Of a stretch of 39,327 nucleotides of DNA, positions 17,207 through 26,093 are shown piece after piece. Under the pieces are notes generated by a model, which ran no database searches, was not told the origin of the DNA, and saw only the letters and a list, made by a program, of their open reading frames with translations. The DNA comes from an uncultured Rhodobacterales bacterium (GTDB lineage Bacteria > Pseudomonadota > Alphaproteobacteria > Rhodobacterales > Rhodobacteraceae): assembly GCA_903873585.1 (NCBI GenBank), contig CAIQOV010000054.1, positions 1 through 39,327 on the forward strand. Reading direction: 5' to 3'. Position numbers and translations under genes: made by a program. Every line of letters begins with the position of its first letter. Position 1 is the stretch's first letter.

Positions 17207-18349
17207 CTAGGATTGGCCGCCCTTGGCGCGCAAGTGGTGCAAAAGATCAGAACTGGCAAAGCCGTCTGGCACAAGCCCCATCGCGGTTTGATAGGCGCGG
17301 ATGGCGCTTTGGGTGCGCGGGCCTATCCGGCCATCCGCGCCGCCGGTGTCAAATCCGGCATCGGTCAGGCGGCGTTGCAAATCCATCCCCTCGGCCTGCG
17401 TTAGGGCGCGCAGATCGCGGGGCCATGGGGTTTGGATCGGGCCACCCCCCATAATCCGGTCGCCAAGGTGGCCCACCGCCAGAACATAGGCGTCAGCGCG
17501 GTTGTAGTGTTCGATAACATGAAAGTTCGGCCAGATCAAAAACGCCGCCCCCCGTGCACCGCCGGGCAACAGCACCCAAGCGGCGCCGTGGTCGGGCAAG
17601 TCGCCTCCGCCTGCCTTGGTTACTCCCAAAGCCTGCCATTCCGTCGACAACTTATGCACCTTGTCGCCCGACAGCCGATAGTCAAACCCCTGCGGTAAAA
17701 CGATCTCTACCCCCCAAGGCTGTCCCTTACGCCACTCCCATCGCGCCAGATAAGCGGCGGTCGAGGCGAGCGCGTCTGACGGGTCATCCCCCCAAATATC
17801 GCGCCGTCCGTCGCCGTCAAAATCCACGGCCAGCGTCAGGTAGTTCGACGGCATGAATTGCGTGTGCCCCATGGCCCCCGCCCAACTGCCCTGCATGCCC
17901 GCCACCGTCACATCCCCCGCCTGCAAAATCCGCAGTGCGGCGATAAGCTCGCCTTCGAAATAGGCCCCGCGCCTATTGGTGGCGGCTAAGGTTGCCAAAG
18001 CTGCAACGGTGGGCACATCACCGCGCACCGCGCCGAAGTTGCTTTCAAGGCCCCAGATGGCCACCACAATCTGCCGGTCAACGCTGTAGCGCGCCTCGAT
18101 CCTGTTCAACAGATCCGCGTGAGTCTGCAACGCGGCCACGCCTGCGGCAATCCGCGTGGGGGATACGGCGCGGTCCAGATAGTCCCAGATTGTGCGGGTG
18201 AACTCGGCCTGATTGCGTTCTTTTTTCAGCACATCTTCGCGCAGGGTCACGCCCGCCAGCGCCAAATCCAGCGTGCCAGCGCTGATCCCCGCAGCCAAAG
18301 CGCGGGGCCGAAAGGCGGCCAGCCAGTCTTGCACGATGTCTTGGGTCAC
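17207..18349 (-). CDS. Lytic murein transglycosylase (MltB/SLT_2 type) without signal peptide
   Basis: The catalytic domain (about residues 5-300) has the family's Glu in AIWGLESNFGAVRG (E102), then QGSWAGAMGHTQFMPSNY, FDGDGRRDIW and ALASTAAYLARWEW. A PG_binding_1 domain (about 312-375: LTDAGFDTGGADGRIG, QSAIRAYQTAMGL) closes the protein. Such enzymes cleave the MurNAc-GlcNAc bond to 1,6-anhydroMurNAc in the periplasm. The GTG start at 18349 has a good AGGAGAG five bases before it, and an in-frame TAG lies four codons upstream. The protein therefore begins MTQDIVQDWLAAFRPRALA with no Sec or Tat signal, unlike its paralogue at 26616. Confidence 0.9.
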   Translation of the reverse strand: MTQDIVQDWLAAFRPRALAAGISAGTLDLALAGVTLREDVLKKERNQAEFTRTIWDYLDRAVSPTRIAAGVAALQTHADLLNRIEARYSVDRQIVVAIWGLESNFGAVRGDVPTVAALATLAATNRRGAYFEGELIAALRILQAGDVTVAGMQGSWAGAMGHTQFMPSNYLTLAVDFDGDGRRDIWGDDPSDALASTAAYLARWEWRKGQPWGVEIVLPQGFDYRLSGDKVHKLSTEWQALGVTKAGGGDLPDHGAAWVLLPGGARGAAFLIWPNFHVIEHYNRADAYVLAVGHLGDRIMGGGPIQTPWPRDLRALTQAEGMDLQRRLTDAGFDTGGADGRIGPRTQSAIRAYQTAMGLVPDGFASSDLLHHLRAKGGQS

Positions 18350-18367
18350 AACACTCTCCTACCTAAG

Positions 18368-18396
18368 GGGCGGCGCAAGATACCCAAGCGCCGCCC
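18368..18396 (-). terminator. GC-rich hairpin after the iron-permease-family gene
   Basis: GGGCGGCGC and GCGCCGCCC form a perfect 9-bp stem with an 11-base loop, 16 bases after the stop at 18413. It lacks a T run, so it may be an attenuator or mRNA-end stabiliser rather than a classical terminator. Confidence 0.4.
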
Positions 18397-18412
18397 AAGG
18401 CAAAAGGCAAGG

Positions 18413-18739
18413 TCACGCCGCGCGGCGCAGCGTGCTGCGATCATCTTGCAACAGCGCCAAAATTTCGGCGTTCTGGCGCTCTAGCCGGTGCAAGTGGTCT
18501 TGCAGCTCGGCAATCGTGCGGTTGCCGGTGTTTTGCAGCAAGAACACCATCAAAAAGGTGGAAATCGTTGTGCCGGTGTTGATCACCAACTGCCATGTGT
18601 CCGAATAACCGAATACCGGCCCGCTGATGGCCCAAAGCGCCACGATGGCGACCGCGGCCAAAAAGGCCAAAGGGCGGCCAAGCGCTGCGGAAATCCACTC
18701 TGCCAAAAGGTCAAAGCGGCTTTTGAGGAAAGCTTTCAT
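18413..18739 (-). CDS. Low-affinity iron permease family protein, 108 aa
   Basis: Two transmembrane helices (about residues 22-42 and 50-70) flank the family's signature FGYSDTWQLVINTGTTISTF. FLLQNTGNRTIAELQDHLHRL continues into a short coiled coil. This matches the Iron_permease family (PF04120). The name comes from a yeast transporter, and small bacterial members are not shown to carry iron, so the function is uncertain. I start at ATG 18739 (MKAFLKSRFDLL) behind an excellent AAGGAGAT; the frame to 18787 has no support. Confidence 0.85.
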   Translation of the reverse strand: MKAFLKSRFDLLAEWISAALGRPLAFLAAVAIVALWAISGPVFGYSDTWQLVINTGTTISTFLMVFLLQNTGNRTIAELQDHLHRLERQNAEILALLQDDRSTLRRAA

Positions 18740-18877
18740 TCTATCTCCTTGCGACCGGCCATCTTGGGCGGCCAGCAAGGCGTTCACCTTGTCAGCACAG
18801 CCGAGATGGCACGGTCAATCGACTGTGGGTTGGCATAAGGATCAGGTCCATGGGTGAAACGGAAAAAGCATCCGCAG

Positions 18878-18896
18878 CCCCGCGATACACGCGGGG
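18878..18896 (-). terminator. Possible RNase R terminator
   Basis: CCCCGCG and CGCGGGG form a 7-bp stem with a 5-base loop, 32 bases after the rnr stop on the minus strand. CTTTTTCC follows about 10 bases further on. The separation of stem and T run makes this only moderately convincing. Confidence 0.4.
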
Positions 18897-18927
18897 GCGG
18901 ATTGCGGCAAGACAAATTTTGGCAAGC

Positions 18928-21174
18928 TTAGCGCGGCTTGCGCGTGACTTTGCGCTTGATCGCATCGCGCTTGGCTTTGAACGCCGCAGGCTTGCGCGCC
19001 CCATAACGCCCGCCTTTCGACGAGGGCACGCGCAGCGTTTCGCCCTCAATCGACAGCAAATCCAGCGTCAAGCCGCCCGTCACTGGCGTGGCTTCGGCCA
19101 AACGCACCAGCACGCGCTGGCCAAGCCCGATGATCTGGCCGCTGTCAGACCCCGTCAGGGTTTGGCTGCTTTCGTCATAGCGGTAATACTCGCGCCCGAC
19201 CGAGCGGATCGGCACCAACCCATCCGCGCCCGTTTCATCCAGCTTCACAAATAGGCCAAACTTCTGCACACCCGAAATCCGCCCCGTGAACTCTGCCCCC
19301 ACCCTGTCGGACAGGTAAGCCGCCAGATAGCGATCAGTCGTGTCGCGCTCTGCCGCCATAGAACGGCGTTCGGTGTCTGAAATCAGCTTGCCGGTTTCGG
19401 CCATGTTTTCCATGTCCCACGGCGACAGCCCATCTTTGCCCCAACCATGGGCCGAGATTAGCGCGCGGTGAACGATCAGGTCGGAATAGCGCCGGATGGG
19501 CGAGGTGAAATGGGCATAGTTGCGCAAGGCCAGCCCGAAGTGGCCGAAATTGTCGGGGCTGTAATAGGCCTGCGTCATCGACCGCAGGGTCGAGATGTTC
19601 ATCAGCTCGGCAAACTCGCTGCCCTCTGCCTGCGACAGCAGGCGGTTTAAGTGCGCGGTTTTCAGCACTTGGCCCTTGGCAAGGGTAAAGCCCGACGCTT
19701 CGGCCACTTCGCGGAGCGAATCCAGCTTTTGCGGGCTGGGTTCTTCGTGCACGCGAAACAGCAGCGGGCGTTTCAGGCGGATCAGTTCTTCAGCGGCGGC
19801 GACATTGGCCAGCACCATGAATTCTTCGATCAGTCGGTGCGCGTCAAACCGCTCGGCAAAGGAAACAGAGCTGACCTTGCCATCGTCACCCAGCACGATC
19901 TTGCGTTCGGGCAGGTCAAGTTCCAGCGGCTGGCGTGATGTGCGGGCACGTTTTAGCGCCTCATAGGCGCCGTAAAGTGCTTCGATCCCGCCCATCAAGG
20001 GGGCAGTCCTGTCATCGCCAAAGCCGTCTTGCGCCGCTTGCACCTGCGCATAAGAAAACGCGCCCTTCGAGCGCATCAGCCCCCGCGTGAAAGCGTGCCG
20101 CAGCTTTTGGCCCTGCGCATCAATCACCATACGCACGGCCAGACAGGCGCGGTCGACGTGTTCGTGCAGGCTGCACAGATCGCCTGACAGGATGTCGGGC
20201 AGCATCGGCACCACGCGGTCGGGGAAGTAACTGGAATTGCCGCGCTTGCGCGCTTCACGGTCAAGGGCAGAGTTCGGGGTAACGTAATGGGCCACATCGG
20301 CGATGGCGACCCACAGCACAAAGCCACCTGCGTTCGACGGGTCAGTATCAGGTTCGGCGCAAACAGCATCGTCGCGGTCGCGCGCATCGGGCGGGTCGAT
20401 GGTAAGCAGGGGCAGATCGCGCAGGTCTTCGCGCACACCCATGGGGGCTGCAACGCAGCGGTCCGCCTCGGCCACCACGGCGTCGGGGAAGGCGTCGGGG
20501 ATACCGTGTTGGTGAATGGCAATCAGCGACACGGCACGCGGGCCCGAAGGGTCGCCCAAGCGCGCGGTGATGCGGGCATGGGGCAGGCCCATCTGGCGCT
20601 TGCCGACCAGTTCAGCCTCGACCAACTCGCCGTCGCGGGCATCGGCCGTGGCATCGCGGGCCACGCGCCATTCTTTATCAGCACCCTTGTCGATCGGCAC
20701 AATCCGCCCACCTTCGGCCCCAAGGCGGAAAATGCCCAGCACCTTGGCCGGATTGCCACCCAAGGCACGGATCAGGCGCGCTTCATAGCCGTGATCTTCG
20801 CCGTCAACCTTGGTCAGGCGGGCCAGAATGCGGTTGCCAGCGCCCAAGGCAGGGTCGCCCTTTTGCGGCATAACCAGAATGCGCGGCCCTTCGGTTGGAA
20901 CGCCCGCTTCCAGCGGAATGGCGAACAGATCGCCGTTGGCATCGGGGGGCAGCACTTCCAGCACGGCCACGGGGGGCAGGGCATCGGCATCGTAATAATG
21001 CCGCGCGGTGCGGGTGACGGTGCCTTCGTCCTCAAGCTCTTTGAGCATGCGCTTCAGGTCAATGCGGGCATCGCCCTTGATCCCAAAGGCCCGCGCGATA
21101 TCACGCTTGGCCAACAGGGTGGGGTTGTCGATGATCCATTGGCGGATCTGGTCTTTGGTGGGCATAGGGTTCAT
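18928..21174 (-). CDS. rnr: Ribonuclease R
   Basis: RNase R is a 3'-to-5' exoribonuclease that degrades structured RNA. At 748 residues the domain order is complete. An N-terminal winged-helix part (7-55) comes first, then OB/cold-shock regions. The RNB catalytic domain follows (about 245-590) with the four-Asp motif DPPDARDRDDAV and NSSYFPDRVVPMLP. An S1 domain (about 630-715: FTGRISGVQKFGLFVKL) and a Lys/Arg-rich tail (AKRDAIKRKVTRKPR) close it. Either ATG 21174 or ATG 21165 (MPTKDQIRQW) may be the start; AAGGGATG is well spaced for the second. Confidence 0.95.
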   Translation of the reverse strand: MNPMPTKDQIRQWIIDNPTLLAKRDIARAFGIKGDARIDLKRMLKELEDEGTVTRTARHYYDADALPPVAVLEVLPPDANGDLFAIPLEAGVPTEGPRILVMPQKGDPALGAGNRILARLTKVDGEDHGYEARLIRALGGNPAKVLGIFRLGAEGGRIVPIDKGADKEWRVARDATADARDGELVEAELVGKRQMGLPHARITARLGDPSGPRAVSLIAIHQHGIPDAFPDAVVAEADRCVAAPMGVREDLRDLPLLTIDPPDARDRDDAVCAEPDTDPSNAGGFVLWVAIADVAHYVTPNSALDREARKRGNSSYFPDRVVPMLPDILSGDLCSLHEHVDRACLAVRMVIDAQGQKLRHAFTRGLMRSKGAFSYAQVQAAQDGFGDDRTAPLMGGIEALYGAYEALKRARTSRQPLELDLPERKIVLGDDGKVSSVSFAERFDAHRLIEEFMVLANVAAAEELIRLKRPLLFRVHEEPSPQKLDSLREVAEASGFTLAKGQVLKTAHLNRLLSQAEGSEFAELMNISTLRSMTQAYYSPDNFGHFGLALRNYAHFTSPIRRYSDLIVHRALISAHGWGKDGLSPWDMENMAETGKLISDTERRSMAAERDTTDRYLAAYLSDRVGAEFTGRISGVQKFGLFVKLDETGADGLVPIRSVGREYYRYDESSQTLTGSDSGQIIGLGQRVLVRLAEATPVTGGLTLDLLSIEGETLRVPSSKGGRYGARKPAAFKAKRDAIKRKVTRKPR

Positions 21175-21292
21175 CCCTTGGCCCTATCACGGGCAGGCTT
21201 TGGCGAAAAGCCACAACAGCGGCGCGCTGCGCTGGTTGTCATTGTAGGCGGTTGGCGTCATATCAGGGTCAACCTTTGTTGAAAGGAAGACG

Positions 21293-22336
21293 ATGAAAGC
21301 CTTGGTTCTTGAAGAGGTTCATAACCTGTCGCTGCGCGATTTCCCGATAGAGCGCGACGAGGTGATGGGCCCCCACGACGTGCGCATCAAGGTGCACACG
21401 GTGGGGATTTGCGGGTCTGATGTGCACTACTTCACCCATGGCCGCATCGCCGACTTTGTCGTGCGCGCCCCGATGATCCTTGGCCACGAAGCCTCGGGCA
21501 CCGTGATCGAGGCGGGGGCGGAGGTGAGCACGCTTAAGGTGGGCGACCGCGTTTGTATGGAGCCGGGCATCCCTGACCCAAACAGCCGCACCACGCGACT
21601 GGGCCTGTATAACATCGACCCCGCTGTGCGGTTCTGGGCCACGCCGCCCGTTCATGGCATCTTGCGCCCAACGGTGGTGCATCCAGCCGCCTTTACCTTC
21701 AAACTGCCCGACAATGTATCCTTCGCCGAGGCGGCTATGGTAGAGCCCTTGGCCGTGGGCGTTCACGCCGCGACCAAAGCGCAGATCAAACCGGGCGATG
21801 TGGCGATGGTGTCGGGCGCTGGGCCGATTGGCTTGGTCACGGCCCTTGCCGCTTTGGCGGCTGGCTGCGCGCGGGTATTTGTCACGGATGTCGACGATAC
21901 CAAACTCGCCATCGCCGCCAGCTTATCGTCAGCCATCACAACCTTGAACGTCACATCCGACCCTGTGGCGCAGATCTTGAAGGCCACTGATGGCTGGGGT
22001 GTCGAAGTGGTCTTTGAATGCTCGGGCAGCGCCCACGCGGCTTCTGGCGTGTTTGACGCGCTCGCGCCGGGGGGGCGCGTGGTTTACGTTGGCATTCCAA
22101 ACGCACCCTTCCCCTACGACATGGGCAAGGCCATGGTGCGCGAAGCGCGGGTGGAGCATATCTTCCGCTACGCCCATGTCTTCCCGCGCTGCGTGGGCTT
22201 GCTGTCGTCGGGCGCGATCAACGTCAAACCCCTGATCACCCGCACCTTCAGCTTTGACGACAGCGTCGAGGCCTTTAAAATCGCCGCAACCGCGCCCAAG
22301 GGCGAAGTGAAGATGCAGATCGAACTGCCGCAATAA
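21293..22336 (+). CDS. Zinc-dependent sorbitol/xylitol-type dehydrogenase (MDR family)
   Basis: A medium-chain dehydrogenase of 347 residues that would oxidise a polyol or secondary alcohol with NAD+. Catalytic zinc ligands are C40 ([10 protein letters not shown]), H65-E66 (GHEASG) and E151 (EPLAVG). The Rossmann motif is GAGPIG (175-180), with Asp199 at the strand end favouring NAD over NADP. The four-Cys structural-zinc loop is replaced by [20 protein letters not shown], as in sorbitol and xylitol dehydrogenases. The exact substrate cannot be told. ATG 21293 follows GGAAG. It stands alone, divergent from rnr and convergent with fmt, with no sugar transporter nearby. Confidence 0.88.
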   Translation: MKALVLEEVHNLSLRDFPIERDEVMGPHDVRIKVHTVGICGSDVHYFTHGRIADFVVRAPMILGHEASGTVIEAGAEVSTLKVGDRVCMEPGIPDPNSRTTRLGLYNIDPAVRFWATPPVHGILRPTVVHPAAFTFKLPDNVSFAEAAMVEPLAVGVHAATKAQIKPGDVAMVSGAGPIGLVTALAALAAGCARVFVTDVDDTKLAIAASLSSAITTLNVTSDPVAQILKATDGWGVEVVFECSGSAHAASGVFDALAPGGRVVYVGIPNAPFPYDMGKAMVREARVEHIFRYAHVFPRCVGLLSSGAINVKPLITRTFSFDDSVEAFKIAATAPKGEVKMQIELPQ

Positions 22337-22354
22337 GCCCTTTTGGGCGGGGCG

Positions 22355-23251
22355 TCAGCTTAACTGGGCGGGCAGGGTGAAGCCGCGCAAAAGGTCTGTG
22401 GCGCTGGCGGGGCGTTTGCCTTCGCGCTGGGCCTGAGTGATCTCAACCGCGCCAGACCCGCAGGCGATGGTCAGACCGTGCAGAACCTGCCCTACTGCCC
22501 CATCGCCCTGCGCCAGACGGGCGCGCAGAAGTTTCAGGCGTTCGTCGCCTGCCATGGTCCACGCGCCCGGAAAGGGGGACAGGCCACGGATTTGGCGGTC
22601 AACTTGCGCGGCGGAAAGGGTCCAGTCTATCCGCGACTCGGCCTTGTCGATCTTGGCGGCATAGGTGACGCCCTCGGTGGGTTGTGGCTGTGGCGGCAAA
22701 TCGGGCAGGTGGTCTAGGGCTTGCACGATCAGCTCTGCACCCATCACCGACAGCCGGTCGTGCAGATCAGCCGTGGTTTCTTCCGCGCCTATATCCGTCG
22801 CTTGGCGCAGCAGAACCGCGCCGGTATCAAGCCCTTCATCCATCTGCATGATGCAAATGCCTGTCTCAGCATCGCCTGCCAAAATCGCCCGATGGATCGG
22901 CGCAGCCCCCCGCCAGCGCGGCAGAAGGGATGCGTGGATGTTCAGGCAGCCAAACCTTGGGGCCTGCAAGATTGCGGGGGGCAAGATCAGCCCATAGGCC
23001 ACCACCACCGCCACATCGCAGTTTAGCTGGGCAAAATCTTCCACCGCCGCTTCAGTGCGCAGCGATACGGGGTGGCGCACAGGCAGGCTAAGCGCTTGCG
23101 CGCACACCTGCACGGGGCTTTTACGTTCGGCCTTGCCGCGTCCTGCGGGGCGGGGGGGCTGGCTGTAGACGGCGACAATCTCATGGCGCGCAGCAAGCGC
23201 GGTAAGGATTGGCACCGAAAAATCAGGCGTGCCCATGAAGACTATTCTCAT
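22355..23251 (-). CDS. fmt: Methionyl-tRNA formyltransferase
   Basis: Fmt formylates initiator Met-tRNA using 10-formyl-THF. The 298 residues hold [16 protein letters not shown] at the start and the catalytic region [20 protein letters not shown] (104-123). MDEGLDTG follows (138-145, catalytic Asp). The C-terminal domain is shown by [12 protein letters not shown] and [11 protein letters not shown]. The ATG at 23251 overlaps the stop of the def-like gene by four bases (ATGA), so fmt is the last gene of a tightly coupled operon of three deformylase-family genes. Confidence 0.97.
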   Translation of the reverse strand: MRIVFMGTPDFSVPILTALAARHEIVAVYSQPPRPAGRGKAERKSPVQVCAQALSLPVRHPVSLRTEAAVEDFAQLNCDVAVVVAYGLILPPAILQAPRFGCLNIHASLLPRWRGAAPIHRAILAGDAETGICIMQMDEGLDTGAVLLRQATDIGAEETTADLHDRLSVMGAELIVQALDHLPDLPPQPQPTEGVTYAAKIDKAESRIDWTLSAAQVDRQIRGLSPFPGAWTMAGDERLKLLRARLAQGDGAVGQVLHGLTIACGSGAVEITQAQREGKRPASATDLLRGFTLPAQLS

Positions 23252-23748
23252 CCGCGCCTGCCCAACTTGTTCGCCTTGGCGATCAGCATCGACCGTTTCA
23301 CCGCCGACAGATGGTCAAAATACATCTTCCCCGCCAAATGGTCGATCTGGTGTTGGGCTGATGTCGCCCAAAGCTCGACAAAATCGCGCTCTTCCAGCGC
23401 CCCTTGGGGGTTCAAGAACTGTACCGTCACGGCGCGGGGGCGTTCGATCGTGGCTGAAACGCCGGGCAGATTGGGGCTTGCCTCTTCATGCGGGCGCAGT
23501 TGGATCGAGGCGTGCAAGACCACGGGGTTTGCCATCAGCACCGCTTGGCCGCGACCGGTGGAACAATCCACCACTGCCAAGCGCAGCGGCACGCCGATTT
23601 GCACGGCGGCAAGGCCATAACCCGGCATCGCCTCCATCGTGTCGACCATATCGGCCCAGATGGTGCGGATTTCGGGAGTGATCTCGGCCACATCCGCGGC
23701 GGCGCGGCGCAAGGTTTGGTGCGGCCACGGCAGGCAAGGGCGGATCAT
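23248..23748 (-). CDS. Peptide deformylase-like protein with degenerate active site
   Basis: At 166 residues it aligns along its length with the deformylases beside it. It keeps a near-normal motif 1 ([10 protein letters not shown], 43-52). The other two motifs are broken. EGCLS reads EASPN (89-93), so the metal-binding Cys is Ser91. HEIDH reads HQIDH (133-137), so the catalytic Glu is Gln134. Both His ligands and the C-terminal helix ([13 protein letters not shown]) remain. Deformylase activity is not expected. It may be a partner or regulator, or bind formyl-Met peptides without turnover; that is inference. The frame is intact and coupled to both neighbours by ATGA overlaps, so it is not a decayed pseudogene. 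Confidence 0.9.
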   Translation of the reverse strand: MIRPCLPWPHQTLRRAAADVAEITPEIRTIWADMVDTMEAMPGYGLAAVQIGVPLRLAVVDCSTGRGQAVLMANPVVLHASIQLRPHEEASPNLPGVSATIERPRAVTVQFLNPQGALEERDFVELWATSAQHQIDHLAGKMYFDHLSAVKRSMLIAKANKLGRRG

Positions 23749-24230
23749 GTCAGTCCCGCAATCGCGGCAGCGCGCGCGTCGGGCGACAGGTGATCGAGCG
23801 TCACGATGCCGTTCAAATGGTCAATCTCGTGCTGGGCGCAAATGGCGCGAAATCCTGTTAGCTTTTGCGCTTGGGTTGAGCCATCGGCCAACTGCCATTG
23901 CAAAACCACCTCGCTGTGGCGCTTTACATCGGCCACCACGTCGGGGATCGACAGGCACCCTTCCGCGCCCAAGGCCATCTGGGGCGAGCGCCACAGGATT
24001 TCGGGGTTAATGAACACCTCTGGCACAGGGTCGCCTGATTTCCACGCCGCATCCATCACGAACACCCGCGCCATCACGCCGATCTGGGGCGCTGCCAAGC
24101 CGCGCCCGCCCGCGTCATACATCGTTTCAAGCATATCAACCGCCAGCGCCAAGGTTTGCCCATCAACACAGGCGGGCTGCGCCACTTGGGTCAAACATTC
24201 ATCAGGCCAGCGCAGAACGCGGCGGATCAT
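23745..24230 (-). CDS. Second peptide deformylase, 161 aa
   Basis: All three deformylase motifs are intact: GRGLAAPQIG (42-51), EGCLSIPD (90-97) and QHEIDHLNG (133-141). It should therefore bind Fe2+/Zn2+ and remove formyl from nascent N-formyl-Met. It is divergent from the housekeeping copy upstream and has a shorter, less basic C-terminus ([14 protein letters not shown]), the part that contacts the ribosome in E. coli PDF. The substrate range may differ. It overlaps both neighbours by ATGA. Confidence 0.92.
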   Translation of the reverse strand: MIRRVLRWPDECLTQVAQPACVDGQTLALAVDMLETMYDAGGRGLAAPQIGVMARVFVMDAAWKSGDPVPEVFINPEILWRSPQMALGAEGCLSIPDVVADVKRHSEVVLQWQLADGSTQAQKLTGFRAICAQHEIDHLNGIVTLDHLSPDARAAAIAGLT

Positions 24231-24748
24231 CGCCCGCCCCGAGCCATCTCGCGCTTCAACTTCTCCATCTTGCGGGTGATCATCTGGCGCTTCATCAGGC
24301 CCAGATAGTCGATGAACAGCTTGCCGTTCAAATGGTCAATTTCATGCTGCACGCAGGTGGCCCATAGGCCGGTGAAGGTTTCTTCCTGATCGGCCCCCGT
24401 CTCGTCAACCCAACGCACGGTCACAGCCTCGGGGCGTTCGACATCGGCGTATTGCTCGGGGATCGACAGGCAGCCTTCCTCGTAGGTCGACACATCCTCT
24501 GACGACCACACCACTTGCGGGTTGAACAAGATCAACGGGCGCGCCGCGATAGGGGCCTTGTTGCAATCCATCACGATCAGGCGTTTGTTCACACCCACCT
24601 GCGGGGCGGCCAAGCCAATGCCCGGCGCGTCATACATCGTGTCCAGCATATCGCGGGCCAATTTCACCAAATCCTCTGTCACTTGCGCCACAGGGTCGCA
24701 AAGCTTCTTGAGGCGCGGGTCGGGGTGGATCAAGATAGGGCGGATCAT
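24227..24748 (-). CDS. def: Peptide deformylase, housekeeping type
   Basis: A canonical deformylase of 173 residues: GIGLAAPQVG (43-52), EEGCLSIPEQYADVERP (90-106) and QHEIDHLNGKLFIDYL (134-149). It ends with a basic C-terminal helix (KRQMITRKMEKLKREMARG) of the kind that docks on the ribosome near the exit tunnel. It is the first gene of the def-def-def-fmt operon. The Shine-Dalgarno before ATG 24748 is weak. The operon faces the PatB-type gene across 171 bases. Confidence 0.96.
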   Translation of the reverse strand: MIRPILIHPDPRLKKLCDPVAQVTEDLVKLARDMLDTMYDAPGIGLAAPQVGVNKRLIVMDCNKAPIAARPLILFNPQVVWSSEDVSTYEEGCLSIPEQYADVERPEAVTVRWVDETGADQEETFTGLWATCVQHEIDHLNGKLFIDYLGLMKRQMITRKMEKLKREMARGGR

Positions 24749-24836
24749 GTCATGGATTTACGGTTTGGCAGGGTTTCGCGCAAGAGGCGCAGTGTCAGGG
24801 AATGAAGTTCTGGTTTAGCGGGTAGATCAGAACAAT

Positions 24837-24895
24837 GTTCCAATAAGATCGACTAAAACAGGATGACTTCCCGATACCTCTGTAGTATTTGGAAC
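24837..24895. promoter_or_regulatory. Inverted-repeat-rich stretch upstream of the PatB-type gene
   Basis: GTTCCAA (24837-24843) is matched by TTGGAAC (24889-24895) on the other strand. AGAACaatGTTCC (24829-24841) is itself nearly palindromic, and ATACctctgtaGTAT lies between. The stretch is A/T-richer than its surroundings and sits in the divergent def / PatB gap, so operator sites are plausible. No regulator is encoded nearby. Confidence 0.25.
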
Positions 24896-24919
24896 AAAGA
24901 CCCCAAGAAGGACTGCGAT

Positions 24920-26089
24920 ATGAGCTTTGATACCGTGATCAACCGCCTCGGCACCCATTCTGTCAAGTGGGATGGGATGGAGCCGATGTTCGGCGTGCCG
25001 GCCCAAGGTGGCTTGGCCATGTGGGTCGCCGACATGGATTTTCGCCCGCCGGCCTGCGTGCAAACCGCGCTGGAAAAGATGTTGGGCCACGGGATTTACG
25101 GCTATTTCGGCGATGATCAGGCCTATCTGGATGCGATCACATGGTGGATGCAAACCCGTCACGGGTGGCGCGTTGACCCAAAGCATATCTTCACCACCCA
25201 CGGCTTGGTCAACGGCACGGCGCTGTGTATCGACGCCTTTACCCGCGCTGGTGACGGGGTGATCTTGACCACGCCAGTCTACCACGCCTTCGCCCGCGTG
25301 ATCAAAGCGGCGGGCCGCAATGTGGTGGAATGCCCGCTGAAAACGGTCGATGGCCAATATGTCATGGATTTTGACGCTTGGGATGCCCAGATGACGGGGA
25401 CCGAGAAAATGTTCATCCTCTGCTCGCCCCACAACCCCGGTGGGCGTGTTTGGACGATTGACGAGCTGCAAGGCGTTGCCGATTTCTGCAAGCGCCACGA
25501 TCTGGTGCTGGTTTCGGATGAGATTCACAACGATCTGGTCATGCCCGGCCATAAGCATCACGTCATGGCCCATGTGGCGGGGGTGCAGGACCGTCTGGTG
25601 ATGATGACGGCCTCGACCAAAACCTTCAACATTGCAGGCGCGCATATCGGCAACGTGATCATCGCCGACCCCGTGCTGCGTCAGCGCTTTTCTGACACGA
25701 TGAACAAAATGGGCATTTCGCCCAATTCCTTTGGCATGCACATGGCCACCGCCGCCTATTCGCCCGAAGGGGCGGCGTGGGTTGATGCGCTGAACCTGTA
25801 TCTGGACCGCAACCGCAAAACCTTTGACTCGGCGGTGAATGCCATTCCGGGGGTCAAGTCGATGCCCTTACAGGCGACCTATCTGTCATGGGTCGATTTC
25901 ACCGGAACGGGGATGAGTGAGGCAGAGTTCACCGCCCGCGTCGCCAAGGCCGCGCGAATCGCTACCAACCAAGGAACAGCCTTTGGGGCTGGGGGCGAAA
26001 CCTATCTGCGCTTCAACATCGCCATGCCGCATGCGCAGATTGTAGAAGCCGCAGCCCGCCTAACCGCAGCGTTCAAAGACCTTCAGTGA
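24920..26089 (+). CDS. PLP-dependent aminotransferase/C-S lyase, PatB/MalY type
   Basis: A 389-residue fold-type I PLP enzyme. The Schiff-base lysine is K234 in TASTKTFNIAG, and CSPHNPGGRVW (168-178) and VSDEIHNDLV (198-207) are the cofactor motifs. The start (TVINRLGTHSVKWDG, then LAMWVADMDF) is characteristic of the PatB/MalY group. These enzymes usually cleave C-S bonds (cystathionine beta-lyase); some act as aminotransferases. I favour C-S lyase activity, unproven. I start at ATG 24920, behind AAGAAGGACTGCGAT; the frame runs back to 24863. Confidence 0.88.
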   Translation: MSFDTVINRLGTHSVKWDGMEPMFGVPAQGGLAMWVADMDFRPPACVQTALEKMLGHGIYGYFGDDQAYLDAITWWMQTRHGWRVDPKHIFTTHGLVNGTALCIDAFTRAGDGVILTTPVYHAFARVIKAAGRNVVECPLKTVDGQYVMDFDAWDAQMTGTEKMFILCSPHNPGGRVWTIDELQGVADFCKRHDLVLVSDEIHNDLVMPGHKHHVMAHVAGVQDRLVMMTASTKTFNIAGAHIGNVIIADPVLRQRFSDTMNKMGISPNSFGMHMATAAYSPEGAAWVDALNLYLDRNRKTFDSAVNAIPGVKSMPLQATYLSWVDFTGTGMSEAEFTARVAKAARIATNQGTAFGAGGETYLRFNIAMPHAQIVEAAARLTAAFKDLQ

Positions 26090-26093
26090 CCCG

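Noticed and set aside
18850-19254. 134-codon plus-strand frame starting MGETEKASAAPRYTRG
   Set aside because: Most of it is antisense to the 3' end of rnr, and the composition is Arg/Ala-rich as in a shadow frame.
20287-21282. 331-codon plus-strand frame
   Set aside because: Antisense to rnr, with no family motif; rnr is certain.
24827-25741. 304-codon minus-strand frame
   Set aside because: Antisense to the PatB-type gene; His/Gly-rich shadow composition.
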